DNA of 64,000 nucleotides from Blasia pusilla (GCA_050084515.1 CM114273.1:30442001-30506000), one strand, 5' to 3'. Positions 35,396 to 48,588 are shown, numbered from the stretch's first letter. Made by a program: numbers and translations. The notes: generated from the letters alone by a model not told the origin.

Positions 35396-35779
35396 CAGGG
35401 TTTTTGGCATCTCAATGTGGTTCTGTTGCAAACTTGTGACAGTGGCCATTTCGTGACTCTCGCAAAGGCCTTGTTGCTTTGCATTTTATCTCTGCAATTT
35501 TCCAATTGTATTGGCCGATTCCTCCCTAATTTGACCCACGAGTTGGGTTTGTTGTGTGGCCTTCCATTTCATGTTTGCTATGCAACTTGGTCTCGGGCCC
35601 TCGTAGCTCTCGGACTCTCCATTCTCGCATAGTGTATTTTCTTGTTCCTTGGCAAGTTCTCTTGATTAGGGCCAAGGTTTCTCCGTTCTCCTGATTAGGG
35701 CCAGGGTTTGTGTCGATTAGGGTCAGGGATTAACCCTTCTCCCGTGCCTTGAAGTTGTAGCCTACACCCACTTGTTCAC

Positions 35780-37986
35780 ATGGCGAAAAGACAGAAGACC
35801 ATGACTTCCTTCCTAGATAAGGAACGCATATCCGATGAGCATGACATTATCGCATTGTCTGGCTCATCTGATGATAGAGAAGAGCATCCTCCATCAGGAA
35901 GCAGTGCGGGTTTGGCTGAGAAAGTTAGAGTAGCTTGGAAGGATGTATGGTTCTCAATGTATGATTGGATTGAGTTTGTAAGAAGGGGAAGGGGAAGAGT
36001 GTATTTGCCAAAGACGGAGCCAGAAATTGCAAGGTTTCAGCCTTTACTGATCATGCGAAGTCCAATGAGCACATCAAACTTGCATGGGCTGCCCATGGGG
36101 GTAAGAAGTCGATGGCCAAGGCCATAGCCACTACCAAGTTTAACTCGCAAAGTTGCTCACGACATTGTTTAAGTGCGCATACTTCCTTGCAAAGGAGGCT
36201 ATGCCATTTTTTAAATTTCCCAACCTTTGTAAGTTGATGCTTTCTATCAATGCCTCTATTACCAGAGACCTATACCAAGATGAAAAGAGTTGTAGTGAGA
36301 TGTGTTGTTTCATTAGCCAAGTTCTGTATAGAAGAACTCTTGCGAGAGTTCAAGCCTCTCCTTTCTTTGGAGTTATGATCGATGAATCAACTGACATATC
36401 TGTAACAAGGCATTTGGTTGTGTTTGCCACCTTCATTGAAGAGGGCCAATCAGAATGTTGGTTTTTAGGACTACTTCATTGCGAATCAAAATGTGCTAAT
36501 GCTATTACTGAAAGTTTGTTGCAACTTATCAAAGATGGAGGATTAGAATTCTCCAAAATGGTGGCATTTGGTTCAGATGGTGCTTCTACAATGGTAGGTA
36601 GCCAGACAGGGGTGGCATCCCAAATGAAGCAGAAGGTAAATCCTTACATTCTTTCAGTTCATTGTGTAGCCCACAGAACTAATTTGGTGACTTTATCAGC
36701 TGCTAAAGCTCCTGATTGCAAGTCAATATCCTCTGAAGTTGATTCGATTCTCAATTCAGTAGCTAGCTACTTTAGAAGGTCGTCCAAGAGGAAGACAATT
36801 CTAGCGTCTTTGCAGGAAAAATTCAATGACTCCCAACGGGTAATGAAGAGATACCACAAAATTAGATGGTTATCCTGTTGGCAGGCTGTCACCATATTGT
36901 GTGATTCTCTAGAATCATTATTGACATATTTTAGAGATATTCCCCCCTCAGAGGATGATGGGAACGTTGCAAATTTATTTACCATGTTGAGATCATTCCA
37001 AATGATCTATCAATTATACTTTTTGGCTGACATTCTTTCCATGCTTGCAAATTTGAGTAAGATATTTCAGTACAAGTTTGTGGATGTTAGCACTATAGGG
37101 AGCATTGTCAATTCGGAGATAGCAAGGATTACCATGAATTTTGTCATGGAAACTCATGACTTGAATGCCTCCACCTTCTCTGAAGATACTGGTTTCCATA
37201 TACTTCCTGATTTTGGGCCACCTGGTGGTTATCTTCGTCGTTTACAATCTGAGATAAGGAGAAACAAATTTCATAGCATTGCTATGTCTTGAGATCGTAC
37301 TGGAAGGGACTTGGAGGCTGCCTTATTCTTTCAGAAAAGGTTTTCTGAAAGTGTGTGTGCAGCTTTATAGGAGCGATTTTGAGATAATAACCTGATTGCA
37401 TCAATGAGAATCCTCAATCCTTTGCATATGCCTTCTCGGCAAGTGGGATTGAATAGCTCGGGTGTAAAGATTTAGATGATTTGTGTGGTTTTTTTGGAGC
37501 TCAATTGCCATTGGGGGTGCAATGCAACCTCCTATCATTAATTCTCCCATTGTGAAGCAAGAGTTCCAGTCTTTCAAATTGATGGCTACTACTGAGTGGA
37601 AGGATCGTAACTTCAGAGACTTGTGGGCGATGGTAAGTTGGAGTCCCTCGTTGCAATGTAAGTATTCTAATTTGCTGATTTTGGCTAATGTAGCTAGAGT
37701 CCAATGTGTTAGTACTGCCATATGTGAGAGAGCTTTTTCCATTCAGAACATGATCAAGACAAAATCTCGTAATAGATTGACCACCAAGTACTTAGATGCT
37801 GTCTTGAGGATTGCCTTAAAAGGACCTTCCTCTGATTACGAAGAGATGTTGTCTGAGTCTGTGGTGTTGTGGAAGAATTCTTCTCATTTTAGGTACTTGT
37901 TTGCAAATCCAAATAGATATATTTCCCCGAATGAAGAAGTTAAAGATACTTGGAGCCTTAGTGCTCCAAGTATTCAAGACGCGTAG
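35780..37986 (+). pseudogene. hAT superfamily transposase, near-intact with a few disruptions
   Basis: The start at 35780 (MAKRQKTMTSFLDKE) opens a Ser/Glu-rich N-terminus, followed by AWKDVWFSMYDWIEF before a probable zinc-finger segment that is frameshifted. A 379-codon open stretch (36153-37292) contains MIDESTDISVTRHLVVF with the first catalytic Asp, FGSDGASTMVGS with the second, and HCVAHRTNLV. After two stops and a frameshift (37293-37480) the last part (37483-37986) holds the hAT C-terminal dimerisation region with CERAFSIQNMIKTKSRNRL, including the catalytic Glu context. The protein would cut and paste hAT DNA. It is clearly younger than the minus-strand copy at 21368-23640. Confidence 0.88.
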
Positions 37987-38330
37987 GATCCTTGGCTCCG
38001 TGGGAGTTTTGTCGGTTCAACTCCTGCCAAGGATGATTTTCTTAATACATTAGAAGGTTGTATGTTTAGTTGCAAGTTCACTTCAGGGAAAGGAACTTGA
38101 TATCATACTTCAGGTGTGGACTTTGTGGAGGATGGAAGGAGTCGGTGGAATTTTTTTTTGAGACAGTCAGGAGGCGTAGCCGGTTTTTGGCCGGCTTCAC
38201 AAAGTTATGCCGAAAATTGGCCGGAAGAGGGAGAAAAAACCCAGAAATAAGAAGAAATAAGAAAAAATCGGATTTTTTCTGACAAGAAATTTTTTTGGAA
38301 AATAGTCGGAAAATAAAAAACTTACCATTA

Positions 38331-39430
38331 ATTTCCGATAAAATATGAGTGACACCAGTAATGGATCGATAATTCTAAAAAAACTCCCCGAACCATTCGA
38401 GAATTCTCGAATTCTCGAAGGGGAGTATTCGAGAATTCTCTCGAGTGTGTGACCGTGTGTCGCGTTGGCGATAACGGACTTGTAACTAGTGTTATCTGCT
38501 AAACGCAGACTTAGGACATCCTTTGAGTAATTTATAGTTCCACCGTCGATATTGAGAATCTGACGTTAAGAAATGGGCCACGCCATCAACCGAGCGCGAG
38601 ACTTTTTGACACTGTGTCCTCGCGCCTCACTGATTTGTCGACAAGTCGATGCCGCTCTCTGGAGTGCGGACGGCAATTGTCGCGGCCGCATGATTCGTCA
38701 CCCATCTCTCTCTCAGTACATCGATCGCTGATTTCGCGCTCCTCACTTCCTTCTTCCGACGCGCGTCCCTGGCATCGTACGAGAGGTTTCCACGTGCGCG
38801 TTTTAAGAAATGATTATTGTACTCCGTCACAGGAACCCTGATCGCGAGCCGGATTCGTGCGGTGGATGTGTTTGATTCATCGCTGTAGAGGATCAGGAGA
38901 TTTGTGGATGGGAATGCGATCTCTTGTGCTGCATCTGTAATTGCTACGCTGATTACCAAATTGTTTGCCGTTTCTTCCTCGGGAGGTCAACGATCCGCTC
39001 AGAGTCACTACCGCTATCGAGCCTTTGGGGATCTCGTGTGAATTGACGATCTTGTTGACGTTGTCGTTATAACACGACTAACTGGGAAAATTGTGCGTTT
39101 GATGCGTGACTCCTAGTCGATCGATCGTGGTGTTCGACGGTACTCTCGGGCGTATAAACTCCTAAGGAAGAGAAAGTGTAGGGACGTGAGATTATAGGGC
39201 AAACAACTGGCGTTGGAGTGTATTCCAGTCCTCCTTCCGCTGTTATGATTTCTGTACTCTCTCAGAAAATGCGGCTTTGAGAGCTTTCACTTGCAACGAG
39301 GAATGGTAGGAGCACTCCATAACTCATTTATTGTGAATTGATACAAATCGACGTTGGTTTTGTGGTCTGAAAGTCGCTCGTGGGATTAGTAGTCCTGGCT
39401 CTTTGGTTACGAAACGCAAGAGGCGAATTG
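38331..39430 (+). promoter_or_regulatory. HRD3 upstream region with candidate promoter elements
   Basis: A TATAAA at 39153-39158, about 275 bases before the start codon, is the most plausible TATA box. A G-box core CACGTG lies at 38791-38796, a site bZIP factors of the unfolded protein response can use. I saw no full ER-stress element. A cluster of GAATTC/TTCTCGAA words at 38396-38441 resembles abutting heat-shock half-sites but may just be the edge of the hAT. Confidence 0.35.
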
Positions 39431-42400
39431 ATGGAGGGACGGCGGCTGAGAAATCGGCATAGGTTCAAGTTCAGAGTGATTTTCGTCGCATCTCTTCTAG
39501 CTGTCCTTTCGTGCGCTCACGAAACGGATGCTCGGAACGGGTTTCTAGAGTTGGATGATGAGGAGGTAAAGGACAACTTGGAGAACCGTGGGGAGGATTT
39601 GGATGCGTCATCCGACGGAGGAGTCGATAGTTTTCCTACCGGCCTGGAGTCCCAAGACTCGGGTAACGAGTGGGATGATTTTGGCGATGCGGAAGATTTA
39701 AAGGATGAAGACTTAGACCCTGGGTCATGGAAACCTGCGCTTGATCTGGAGCAAGCTGAAGGGGGTTCTCACAGAGACGATGTGCAGTATGGCAGAGGTG
39801 TGAGGAAAATGGTAGATGGTTTAGGGAATGGCGACCCTGTCCTTCTGCAGGAAGCTGTTAAGGACCTCAAAGATGCAGCAGACCGTGGCCACGCCCATGC
39901 TCAGTCAACCCTTGGATTTCTGCATGGTAGTGGGTATGGTATGGATAAAAGTGAAGCGAAAGCTTACTTATACCACTACTTTGCTGCCGAAGGTGGAAAT
40001 TTTCAATCAAAAATGGCGCTGGCTTACAGTTACCATCGACAGCAGGTGAGAAATCGCCGCTAGTTTAGGAGCTAGTGTCACGAAATATTCGGCCTGTAAG
40101 TAACATGTGACGGATTCTCACATCACTGAAGGAACTTGCTCCCTCACAGTTCGAGAGTTTGAAGACCTTGAACGTCGAATGTCGTTTTCTTGAAAATTTG
40201 ACATGATTATGCTAACAGGTTTTAACCTAACAGGTTCAATGATCTGATGTTGCAGCTATTTCACAAGGCTGTGAAACTGTACGCAGAGCTTGCTGCTACA
40301 GCCATGGCAAGCTTTAAGAGTTCCAAGGAGGCTCCTCTGCTTGAGCCTGTACGGTTGAATGATGGATCTGAGGAAAGCAAAGAGTTCAAAAAGTTTCGAG
40401 GAGAAAATGATGATGACTTTCAGTTCCTACAGTACAAAGCACACAAGGGGTTTGCTGTAGCAATGTATAGGCTAGGTTTCATTTATTACTTGGGGCTAAG
40501 GGGTGTTCCACGGGATCATACCAAAGCATTGAACTGGTTTCTTAAAGCTGAGGAGAAAGGAGAATATGAGTCAATGGAGCTTCTAGGGGAGATTTATGCA
40601 AGGGGTTTTGGTGTTGAAAGAAATTATACAAAGGCTCTCGAGTGGTTTCTTAAGGCGACTCGTCATAAACAGCACTCTGCTAACAATGGAATTGGGTGGC
40701 TGTATGCGAAGGGCTTGGGGGTTGACAAGAAGAATCTCACAAAGGTTAGTTTTGAGAACTGGTACTCTTGAAGAATCCCTCCTGTTATGATTCATGTTTG
40801 TGTATGCAATTTTCATTGCTCTAACTGATGTGTTTTGGCCATTACTTAGTGTCACAGATGGTCGCATGTGCTTTCTGCCAGATGCAGGACTGTTCTGTCG
40901 TGCTAGAGAAGTGAACCTACAGGAATCTTCTCTAGTTGATGTCATGATCGAGGAAAAATAGTGCTACTTGTAGCTTTTGATCCCTTACTTGCAAAGTGAC
41001 CTTGCTGTTGGTTAATTTTCCCTAGTATTTATGTTGCAGGCAAGAGAGTATTTTAAGAAAGCAGCAGATGCAAGTGATCCCGATGGACACTACAACCTGG
41101 GAGTGCTGTACTTAAAGGGATTGGGATTGCCCAAAGATGTCAGAGAAGCACGGAAACACTTCTTTTTGGCGTATAATGTCAGCAAAGGACGGCATCCCAA
41201 GGCACTCTATCAGCTTGCTAGAATGCAGCAGAAAGGGATTGGCATGGACAAAGATGAAGCTGTGGTAATTGGCCCATCAAAGACTGTTTAGTAGTGTGCT
41301 ATGCTTCTTGCTTGTTGCTTGCTGGACTTCTTCCTCTTTTTGGCAGGTTATGTCAGAGACGATATATTTTGGAACTTTTTCCATTCAATGCGCATGTCTT
41401 TGGGCTGCTATCAGTTTTGATCGGTGCAAACATGAACAATGTAGGCTGTGGAGCTGTACAAGATGGTGGCGGAAAGGGGTCCATGGGGATCGTTATTGAA
41501 ATGGGCTCTAGAATGTTATGTTGCCAGAGACATAGGGAAGGCTTTGCTTCTCTACTCAAGGGCAGCCGAACTTGGCTATGAAGTTGCACAGAGCAATGCA
41601 GCATGGATTCTGGACAAATACTACAGTGAAGATGTATGCATTGGGAGCTCAGGCCTCTGCACAGAGGCAGAACGCCATCAGCGTGCCCATGCTCTCTGGC
41701 GATATGCCTCAGAACAGGGCAATCAACATGCAGCTCTACTAATTGGAGATGCTTACTATTATGGACGGGTATGTAACTGGAACTGTTGGTTGCCTTCTTT
41801 GCATGTTGGTTGGTAGCTGATTCCTGGGTTGTGACACTGATGTGCGTGACTTGTTTATGTTGATGTCTTGGTCTTAGCCTGGTGGTGCAAGAGACGTCTT
41901 GTGTAGTGTTGTAAAAATATGAGAAATGTACGATCCGATGGCAAGGATACGATAGCAGAGCTACGTATGAACTTTATGGAGAACTCCGTAGACTTACTTA
42001 TACAAGCCCTAGACTACATACTAGTCTGGATGGTGGCTAGAGACAAGACAGCCTACTAGTTTTACAGCGCCTCTTTTAGCCAAGTGGCCCAGTGGCTTGT
42101 AGAGCGTGAGATGGTTCCAGATCTTTGAGCCTGAAACCTCATCTAAAAGATACAGCGCTACTTTAGCAAAGTGGCCAAGTGGCTAGTTAGATGAAGGACG
42201 ACTAAGAGCAGCAGCATTATATAGTTCCTTTAACAGACATTTAGTTTAAGCCTGATACCTTCATCGAAAATGTATTTATCTAACACTCCCACTGAGCTAT
42301 AATGATCTAGCTGGAAAAACATGCAGCTGTCTACTCAAAAGTGTTGTATCTCCCTCTCAGTTGCATTTCCTACATCCTAATATTTGCAGTGAAGAAAAAT

Positions 42401-45400
42401 GTTGGTCTTTAGATAGACTTAGTTACAACATCAGCAGCCTGAACTGAGGATCTACATTCTTGTAGACAAATATTTTGTTGCTGAATGTCTTCTAATATGA
42501 AGAACAATTTTAGTTCCAAATATCGGATTTTGGAATTGGAGCAAAAATTATTCGACAGTTGAATTGCAGGTTGATTGTCTTCATTAAGAATTGTTGAAGT
42601 TTGCTGTGGAAAACCCATCTCAGCAAGTAAATGTTGAACCCAAATTATTTCTTTGGTAGCCTCATTGAGGGCTACATATTCAGCTTCTGTAGTAGACTGT
42701 GCAGTAACTGTCTGCTTCCTTGAGGCCCAATGTTCTGCTCCTCCTGCCATGATAAAAATCCTGAAATAGATTTTCTATCATCTTTAGAAGAAGCGAAACT
42801 GGCATCTGAATAGGCCTGAAGAGTAAAGTCATGGGTGGAACCATCAAAGATGATACCTATATTGAACGTTCTCTTCAAATACCTGAGCGCATGCATAGCA
42901 GCTTGCCAATGCTCAATGGAATAATTGGACATGTATTTACATAAGTGGCCCACACTGAAAGAGATATCAGGGTGAGTCATGGTTGAAGCATACATAAGAC
43001 TTCCAACTATTGTGGCATATGGATATTGCTGAAAATGAGCAAGGTCATCACTAGTAGGAGCAGATGTGGGCTTGGACAATGTTATCCCAGGCACAGAAGG
43101 GGTAGAAACTGTATGACAATCTTTCATACTGAATTCTACAAAGTCTTTCACAGATATACCTTGGTTCATGCAAAGAAATCTTGTGATGTGCTCTGTCTCA
43201 TACCACCTGAAGTCCTAAGAAGTGATGAAGCTCTCCCATGTCAACCATTTTAAAAATGGTTTGAACATGAGTTTTGAATTCTTGTAGCTGAATGAGATTA
43301 TCTGCTGGAATAGTACGATCATTGACATATACAGCAACTATGCGTAATTGATCTGTAGAAGACGGTTTGTGATACAAACAAGGATCATAAGTACTTATGA
43401 AAAAACCTGCAGAGGTTAAGTATCCATCCATCTTTTGATACCACGCTTGGGAGGATTGCTTTAAGCCATAAAGAGCTTTCTTCAGAAGACAAACCTGTGG
43501 AACTTGATCAGTTGCCTCAAAACCTGGAGGTTCATGCATGTATATAATTTCTTGTAGGTCACCATGAAGAAAAGCAGTCTTGATGTCCATTTGATGTAGT
43601 TCAGCTTTGCAAACAGCAGCAATGGAGAGAAGCATCCGACGAGAAGTGATATTTATGACAGGAGAGAATGTTTCTTTGTAATCAATTCCTTCGCTCTGAG
43701 AATAGCCTTTAGCTACCAGCCTGGCCTTGTGCAAGAGACTATGTCGGCAGTATCTGTGGATGACTTATTCTTTTTAGGATTTGGTACAAGAATCCAAGTT
43801 TTATTGTCATGAAGAGAGGCAATTTCAGCTTTCATCTCAGATATTTTGCCATTGCCTATACCAGACTTGAGAATTGGAGAAATAGGAAGGAAATTAGAGA
43901 ACAATTCTCTTTTACAACAAACATCAGAATTTGAACCAGAATCAAGGTTCAGGCAAGCTGAATCGTAGTTCAGATTCCAGTTGGTTTAGTGATTATTATT
44001 ATGGAAATTGTTGTCTTTTGCCATCAAGACCTAGTGGCCGTAGGGCAAGCACATACAATTGCTCAGACAATTTGGGCCATATCTGGGTCCAAAGTTTGGA
44101 AAGATCTGGGGGAGTACATGTAGAAGATCTTTGCATCATGGGGGAGTACGTGTAGAACATCTTTGCATCATCTGGTCGTAGTTCCTCAGACGTGGAGCAT
44201 GTTAGTGCTTGAGTGATAGGTGAAGTATTGACTGATAAATATGACCTATCTTCCGATCGAGTTTTGCAATACTCACGAAATTTCTAGAGGAATTTTCTGT
44301 CAGGACATTTGCTCGAGATATGATCTTTTTTTGTAGCAGTAAGGTTCTTTGGTATTCATCTCAGGAGTGTTTCTTTGATGCTGAGTACATGTAGAAGGAA
44401 ATGGACGTTTCCTGGTAGAATTGTGAAGAGAATTTGAAACCAGTCTACTTTCAAATTTTGGAGGCTTGTCTAGGCCATATACTACTCTAGTTTGAAGATT
44501 GTCAAAGGAAGGTTTATCTTTCTGCATCAATACGAGAATAAGAGACTTGTACTCAGCAGGAAGTTTGCTTATAGCAAAAGTGAATAGATGTGTATCTGAA
44601 ACGGGAGAACCTGCAGATGCAAGATTATTTGCAATAATCTTGAGCTGTGAAAGAAAATCTCGAGGTGATCTGCAAGATTCAACTGTGAGTTTGTCCATGG
44701 ATGCCTGTAAGTGTAGGACAGAAAAGGAACCTGTAGTAATAGTTACAACATAGACAGGCCCACACTTCTTGAGATGCATCAAAATGTTCTTTTAAAGCCA
44801 GAGGTTCTCCTGTCAAATGTAAACAAAGCAGAAAACGAGCCTGATTGTCTAATTGTTCATTCTGCTAAATAGTTCAGTGTTGAAGTATATGGTGACGGAC
44901 ATATACTTGAGGTGCAGGCTAGTCACCAGCAGTTTCGGAAAGAGAGGTAGGTGACGTAGCTGGCGCAGATGTATTAGTTGCAGTTTTAGCAACTGTGTCC
45001 CATCAATCCCTGTAAACAAGAAGATTCCCAACATGACTCTTGCACGCTTTCCAGTCAGAACCATCTCAGGCTCTACTAAACGTAGAACCTGAGATGGTTC
45101 CAGATATTTAAGCCTGAAACCTTGTCTAAAAGATACAGCGCTACTTTAGCCAAGTGGCTAAGTGGCTAGTTAGATGAAGGACCACTAAGAGTAGCAGCAA
45201 TAGATAGTTCCTTTAACAGACATTTAGTTTAAGCCTGATACCTCTAAAATGTATTTATCTAACATGTAGGCTCTTGGAAAAAGTAGTTCAGAGTGTTTGC
45301 TTGTGTCAAGTATACAACTCATTGACATTTGGAGAGAAACTACTTCACTTTTCTAAGATCTCTTTGCTATTCATGTGGAGAGTTCAATATTTATGGTGAA

Positions 45401-47734
45401 AAGTTTAGCTGAATAGAACTATTCTGATAATGGATGATTAATTCTACCTCAGTCTCAATTATACAATGAAATGGCTTTAATTGCCATGGATGGTTACTCT
45501 GCACTCTCGTGGTGTGTGTGAGTCGTCTGATGATAAAGAGTGGCACAACTCTTTCATAGCAGAAAAGATGGGACTGACAGTCAGTACAGTTGGATCCTGG
45601 CCGGAGACAAATGCCCACTGTGACATCTGTCTTTGGTCCTTTCCAACCATTATTCACGAAGTTTGTGAAAGGAGTCCTTACAAAATCTCTGAGAATCCAT
45701 TCTTATGAAGGAAGAAGAAAGACTGTTATAGTACCTGAGGGACCTTCTACGTCGGATTGTTCGGTTCCAAGAGAAACAAAGAGAACAACGTCTTACAAGA
45801 GTGAGTATAGTAGCTTGAGGCATAAAAAGGTCTCTGCCGCAGATTGAGGAATTGTTGAAGAAACTGAGAAAATGATTGACCAGCAGAAGTATCTCCTAGT
45901 ACAAAGTCAGAGCTAGCATCAGCTAGACCATCCATGATTTCAGCTTGTACACAATCAGCAAATTAGTTTCTATCTCCATTGCCAAATCAGAGCCCTACCA
46001 TGATGTGACCCTCTTATTATCTAAGAGATACTAAGAAGGATTCTACACAGTCACACCTTGCACTCACACTACAGATCCTCACATGTCACCAGCTCAGAGA
46101 TCAGACATGGCTCACCTCATTGAGCACAAACAATCTCCATCAGCATACTAGACAAAACAATCTTCCTTCCAGTGAGGCTCTAGCAAGCACAGCAATTAGT
46201 CTCGATCTCCTCTTCCTACTCTCTGATTACTCTGCAGCAGGACCAAGAGCCTCAGGAGTCCTCACCAAAACTGTGCATGCTGTAGAATTAGCTTCTGCTC
46301 TCTAAACAGAGACATTATATACATGAGGGTGAGCACTTCTGGCCCTTAGATCTTCTTGAACAGATCCATACCCTAAATAACAGATGGTGGCTAGCGCTAA
46401 CTCGAGAATTGCCCTAATTCAAGGTTACCCTAAAAAGATAGAGGAACACTAAGTTATCTCTAGCTAACTAAATTAGTATCCAACTAAACTAAGTTAGTAT
46501 TTGACTAACTACTTTTAGGGCATGACTAAACTAGATATTAACAAATTTCAACAGAAACAACTCCTCTTAAATTCTTTACGGAGACCTGAGTAAAGGGAAT
46601 AGAAGAGAGCTGTCAATACTGAGTTTCGTTCTATTAAGAAGGAATTCTTGACAGTCTGGTCTTTGAAAACCAAGATAGATTGTAGCTGAGACATCTAAAA
46701 CCAAACTTATTGCTACTTACTGTCTTCTGCAATCAATTATCCAGGGCTTCTCTGAGATGTGGCAAGAATAGCATTCCATATGTATCTTAAGTCTTCTTAC
46801 TCAATTCACTCCAGGGTAAAGCAGATGGATGTCTGCATCCTTCCGGAGGGGCTAGTCAAATTCCTTATGATTTTGCAGCAAGCTTATGATTGCCTCATTT
46901 TCTGTATGTTGAGATGTCTCTGTATTCTATCCTTTTTGATTCAAACAGTGTGTTCTATTTAGACTACTTATCTCAGGCATGTAATCTTGTGTATCACTTA
47001 AGTAATCTCATGAGTAAAGTTACCTCATGTGTGCTTACTTTCATAATCAACTTTCTGTCGGTAAGCAGGGCACTGAGAAAGATTTGGAGCGAGCTGCTGA
47101 GGCTTACAATAGAGCCCAGTTGAAGCAGAATGCACAGGCCATGTTCAATCTTGGATATATGCACGAGCATGGTGTTGGATTGCCAATGGACCTGCACCTT
47201 GCGAAGCGGTACTATGATCAAGCTCTTGCCACAGATCGTGATGCTGCATTGCCAGTTACATTGGCCCTTATGGGTCTTTGGTTACGTCAGCACTACTCAA
47301 ACAGTTTTCTGGTAATCCACGACATATCTTTTGATTGACTTTGAACTCATTGTGCAATGTTTTGCAAGAGCTGTCAGGAAAACATACCTCCACAACTTCC
47401 AACATCTTAATAACGTATTGTCACATGAACTGAGTGAAGATAGCATTGTTAGTTTGTAATTGACCAAGTTCAGTTGCAAACCTTCTAAGAAATTAGGCAG
47501 TACATAGATTATTGCAAATGCCTAACATGTGAAGTGTTCCTGTAGGTGAGCTTAATGGATGCTATTCCGGAGACCTTTCCAAAGTCTGGTACTTGGTTTA
47601 AATCTATCTCACTTGGGGAGGGAAATGCAACCTTGGCTACTCTTTTTGCATGCTTGCTTACTGTTTTGTATCTCCGGCAAAGACACAGACGGGCAGCTGT
47701 GCTGGAACCACCTGCCGTACCTGTACCACAATGA
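39431..47734 (+). CDS. HRD3: HRD3/SEL1L-like ERAD adaptor (six exons, 694 aa)
   Basis: Exons: 39431-40045, 40256-40744, 41040-41264, 41445-41768, 47069-47311, 47546-47734. All have GT...AG introns and all lengths are multiples of three, so the frame is open from ATG to TGA. The product has an N-terminal signal peptide (hydrophobic [14 protein letters not shown] after basic residues), an acidic luminal stretch, a long series of SEL1-type repeats (for example [55 protein letters not shown]), and a C-terminal membrane segment ([16 protein letters not shown]) before a short tail. HRD3/SEL1L recruits misfolded glycoproteins to the HRD1 ubiquitin ligase at the ER membrane. The length is close to Arabidopsis HRD3A (about 680 aa). 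The upstream in-frame GTG region was not used because the first ATG precedes a classical signal peptide. Intron 4 (5.3 kb) holds an antisense copia element. Confidence 0.93.
42107..42285 (-). repeat. 3' LTR of the intronic copia
   Basis: The 179-bp partner of 45090-45264, with TG...CA ends on the minus strand. Confidence 0.75.
42409..43904 (-). pseudogene. copia reverse transcriptase and RNase H
   Basis: In coding order: a short pre-RT block (43904-43713), then RT with [20 protein letters not shown] near 43720-43660, [18 protein letters not shown] near 43590-43540 and [16 protein letters not shown] near 43475-43430. The palm motif reads VYVNDRTI near 43325, where copia elements have YVDD(M/L)[17 protein letters not shown] and the RNase H with [10 protein letters not shown] near 42700-42670 follow. 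Frames shift once or twice and catalytic Asp residues of the palm are altered, so it is inactive. Confidence 0.88.
44300..45064 (-). pseudogene. copia gag remnant
   Basis: [40 protein letters not shown] and [14 protein letters not shown] fit the copia-type Gag polyprotein. A degenerate Cys remnant is all that is left of a zinc knuckle near 44330. Stops near 44860 separate the N-terminal piece. Confidence 0.65.
45090..45264 (-). repeat. 5' LTR of the intronic copia
   Basis: Partner of 42107-42285. Just inside the element a 12-base inverted repeat (AACCATCTCAGG/CCTGAGATGGTT, 45059-45100) replaces any clear initiator-tRNA binding site. Confidence 0.72.
45265..47068 (+). other. remainder of HRD3 intron 4
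   Basis: Intronic DNA without a supported gene. Short open frames near 45481-45847 and 46120-46305 show no recognisable domain. The acceptor is at 47067-47068 (GTAAGCAG before the exon). Confidence 0.6.
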
Positions 47735-47794
47735 TGCTTCAGTTTACTTTCATCCTGGCTAATTTGATATGGGTTATCCATTATAGTCGTGTAT

Positions 47795-48556
47795 AGTTAA
47801 GTAACTATTAGAGAGACTGTACTCATTAAGTGGGGCGTGTTGAAGCCTTGCGATTATAGACCCAGGCCCCTGGTTGGATGGTGCTAGAGACGAGAGGGAC
47901 TGGAGAGATACGGACTATACTCTTCGAGTAGTGTGTCGAATGGCCTTTACATGATAGGCCCTGCACCCTGGTGGGATGGTGCTAGAGACTGGGATGGGTG
48001 GATAAACTGTAGTCCTTGAGTTGTGCCTGTCATATTCTTGTGACCTTACACGCCGAGTTGGACGGTGCCAGGAAGAGACTGACTGTTCTCATTAAGTAGT
48101 GCCAGAGAAAGAGACTACTCAGTAGGGCCTGTGGTAAGGAGAGACACCACTCATTAAGCAGTGCCTGTTGTTGCCTTGCGACCATGGACCCATGCCCTGG
48201 TTGGACGGTACTAGTAAGAGAGACTGTACTCATAAAGTAGTGCCTGTCATAGCCTTGCAACCATAGACCCCTGCGCCCTGGTTTGACAGTGCTAGAGAGC
48301 GAGAGACGGCACTCATTAAGTAGTGCCTGTCGTAGCAAGCGAGAGAGAAAGAGCAAGAGAGAGACTGTACTCATTAAGTAGTGCCTGTCGTAGCCTTGCG
48401 ACCATAGACCCCGCGCCCTGGTTGGACGGTGCTGAGCAAGAGAGAGAGAGAGAGAGAGAGAGACTGTACTCATTAAGTAGTGCCTGTCGTAGCCTTGCGA
48501 GAGAGTATTCTCATTAAGTAGTGCCTGTCGTAGCCATGCCCTGGTTTGACAGTGCT

Positions 48557-48588
<32 letters not shown>

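Larger units (their letters stand above)
34640..38330 (+). mobile_element. hAT transposon, relatively well preserved
   Basis: The transposase at 35780-37986 is flanked by CCGG/GCCGG-rich stretches at 34640-34970 and 38110-38330, which I read as subterminal repeats of the kind hAT transposases bind. Exact terminal inverted repeats and the expected 8-base target duplication could not be fixed by eye, so the boundaries are approximate. Confidence 0.55.
42107..45264 (-). mobile_element. Ty1/copia element, integrase-deleted, antisense in HRD3 intron 4
   Basis: Direct repeats of 179 bp (42107-42285) and 175 bp (45090-45264) flank gag and RT-RNase H blocks on the minus strand. On that strand the repeats begin TGTTAGATAAATAC and end GGAACCATCTCA, so they behave as short LTRs of about 90 percent identity by eye. 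Protease and integrase are missing between gag (44300) and RT (43904). No clean 5-base target duplication is visible. Confidence 0.75.

Noticed and set aside
35047-35505. 152-codon minus-strand open frame upstream of the hAT transposase
   Set aside because: It arises from the 57-base tandem repeat and a GCTCCGCT-rich leader; no family resemblance.
39380-39430. Upstream GTG extension of the HRD3 reading frame
   Set aside because: There is no ATG in it, and the first ATG at 39431 gives a normal signal peptide.
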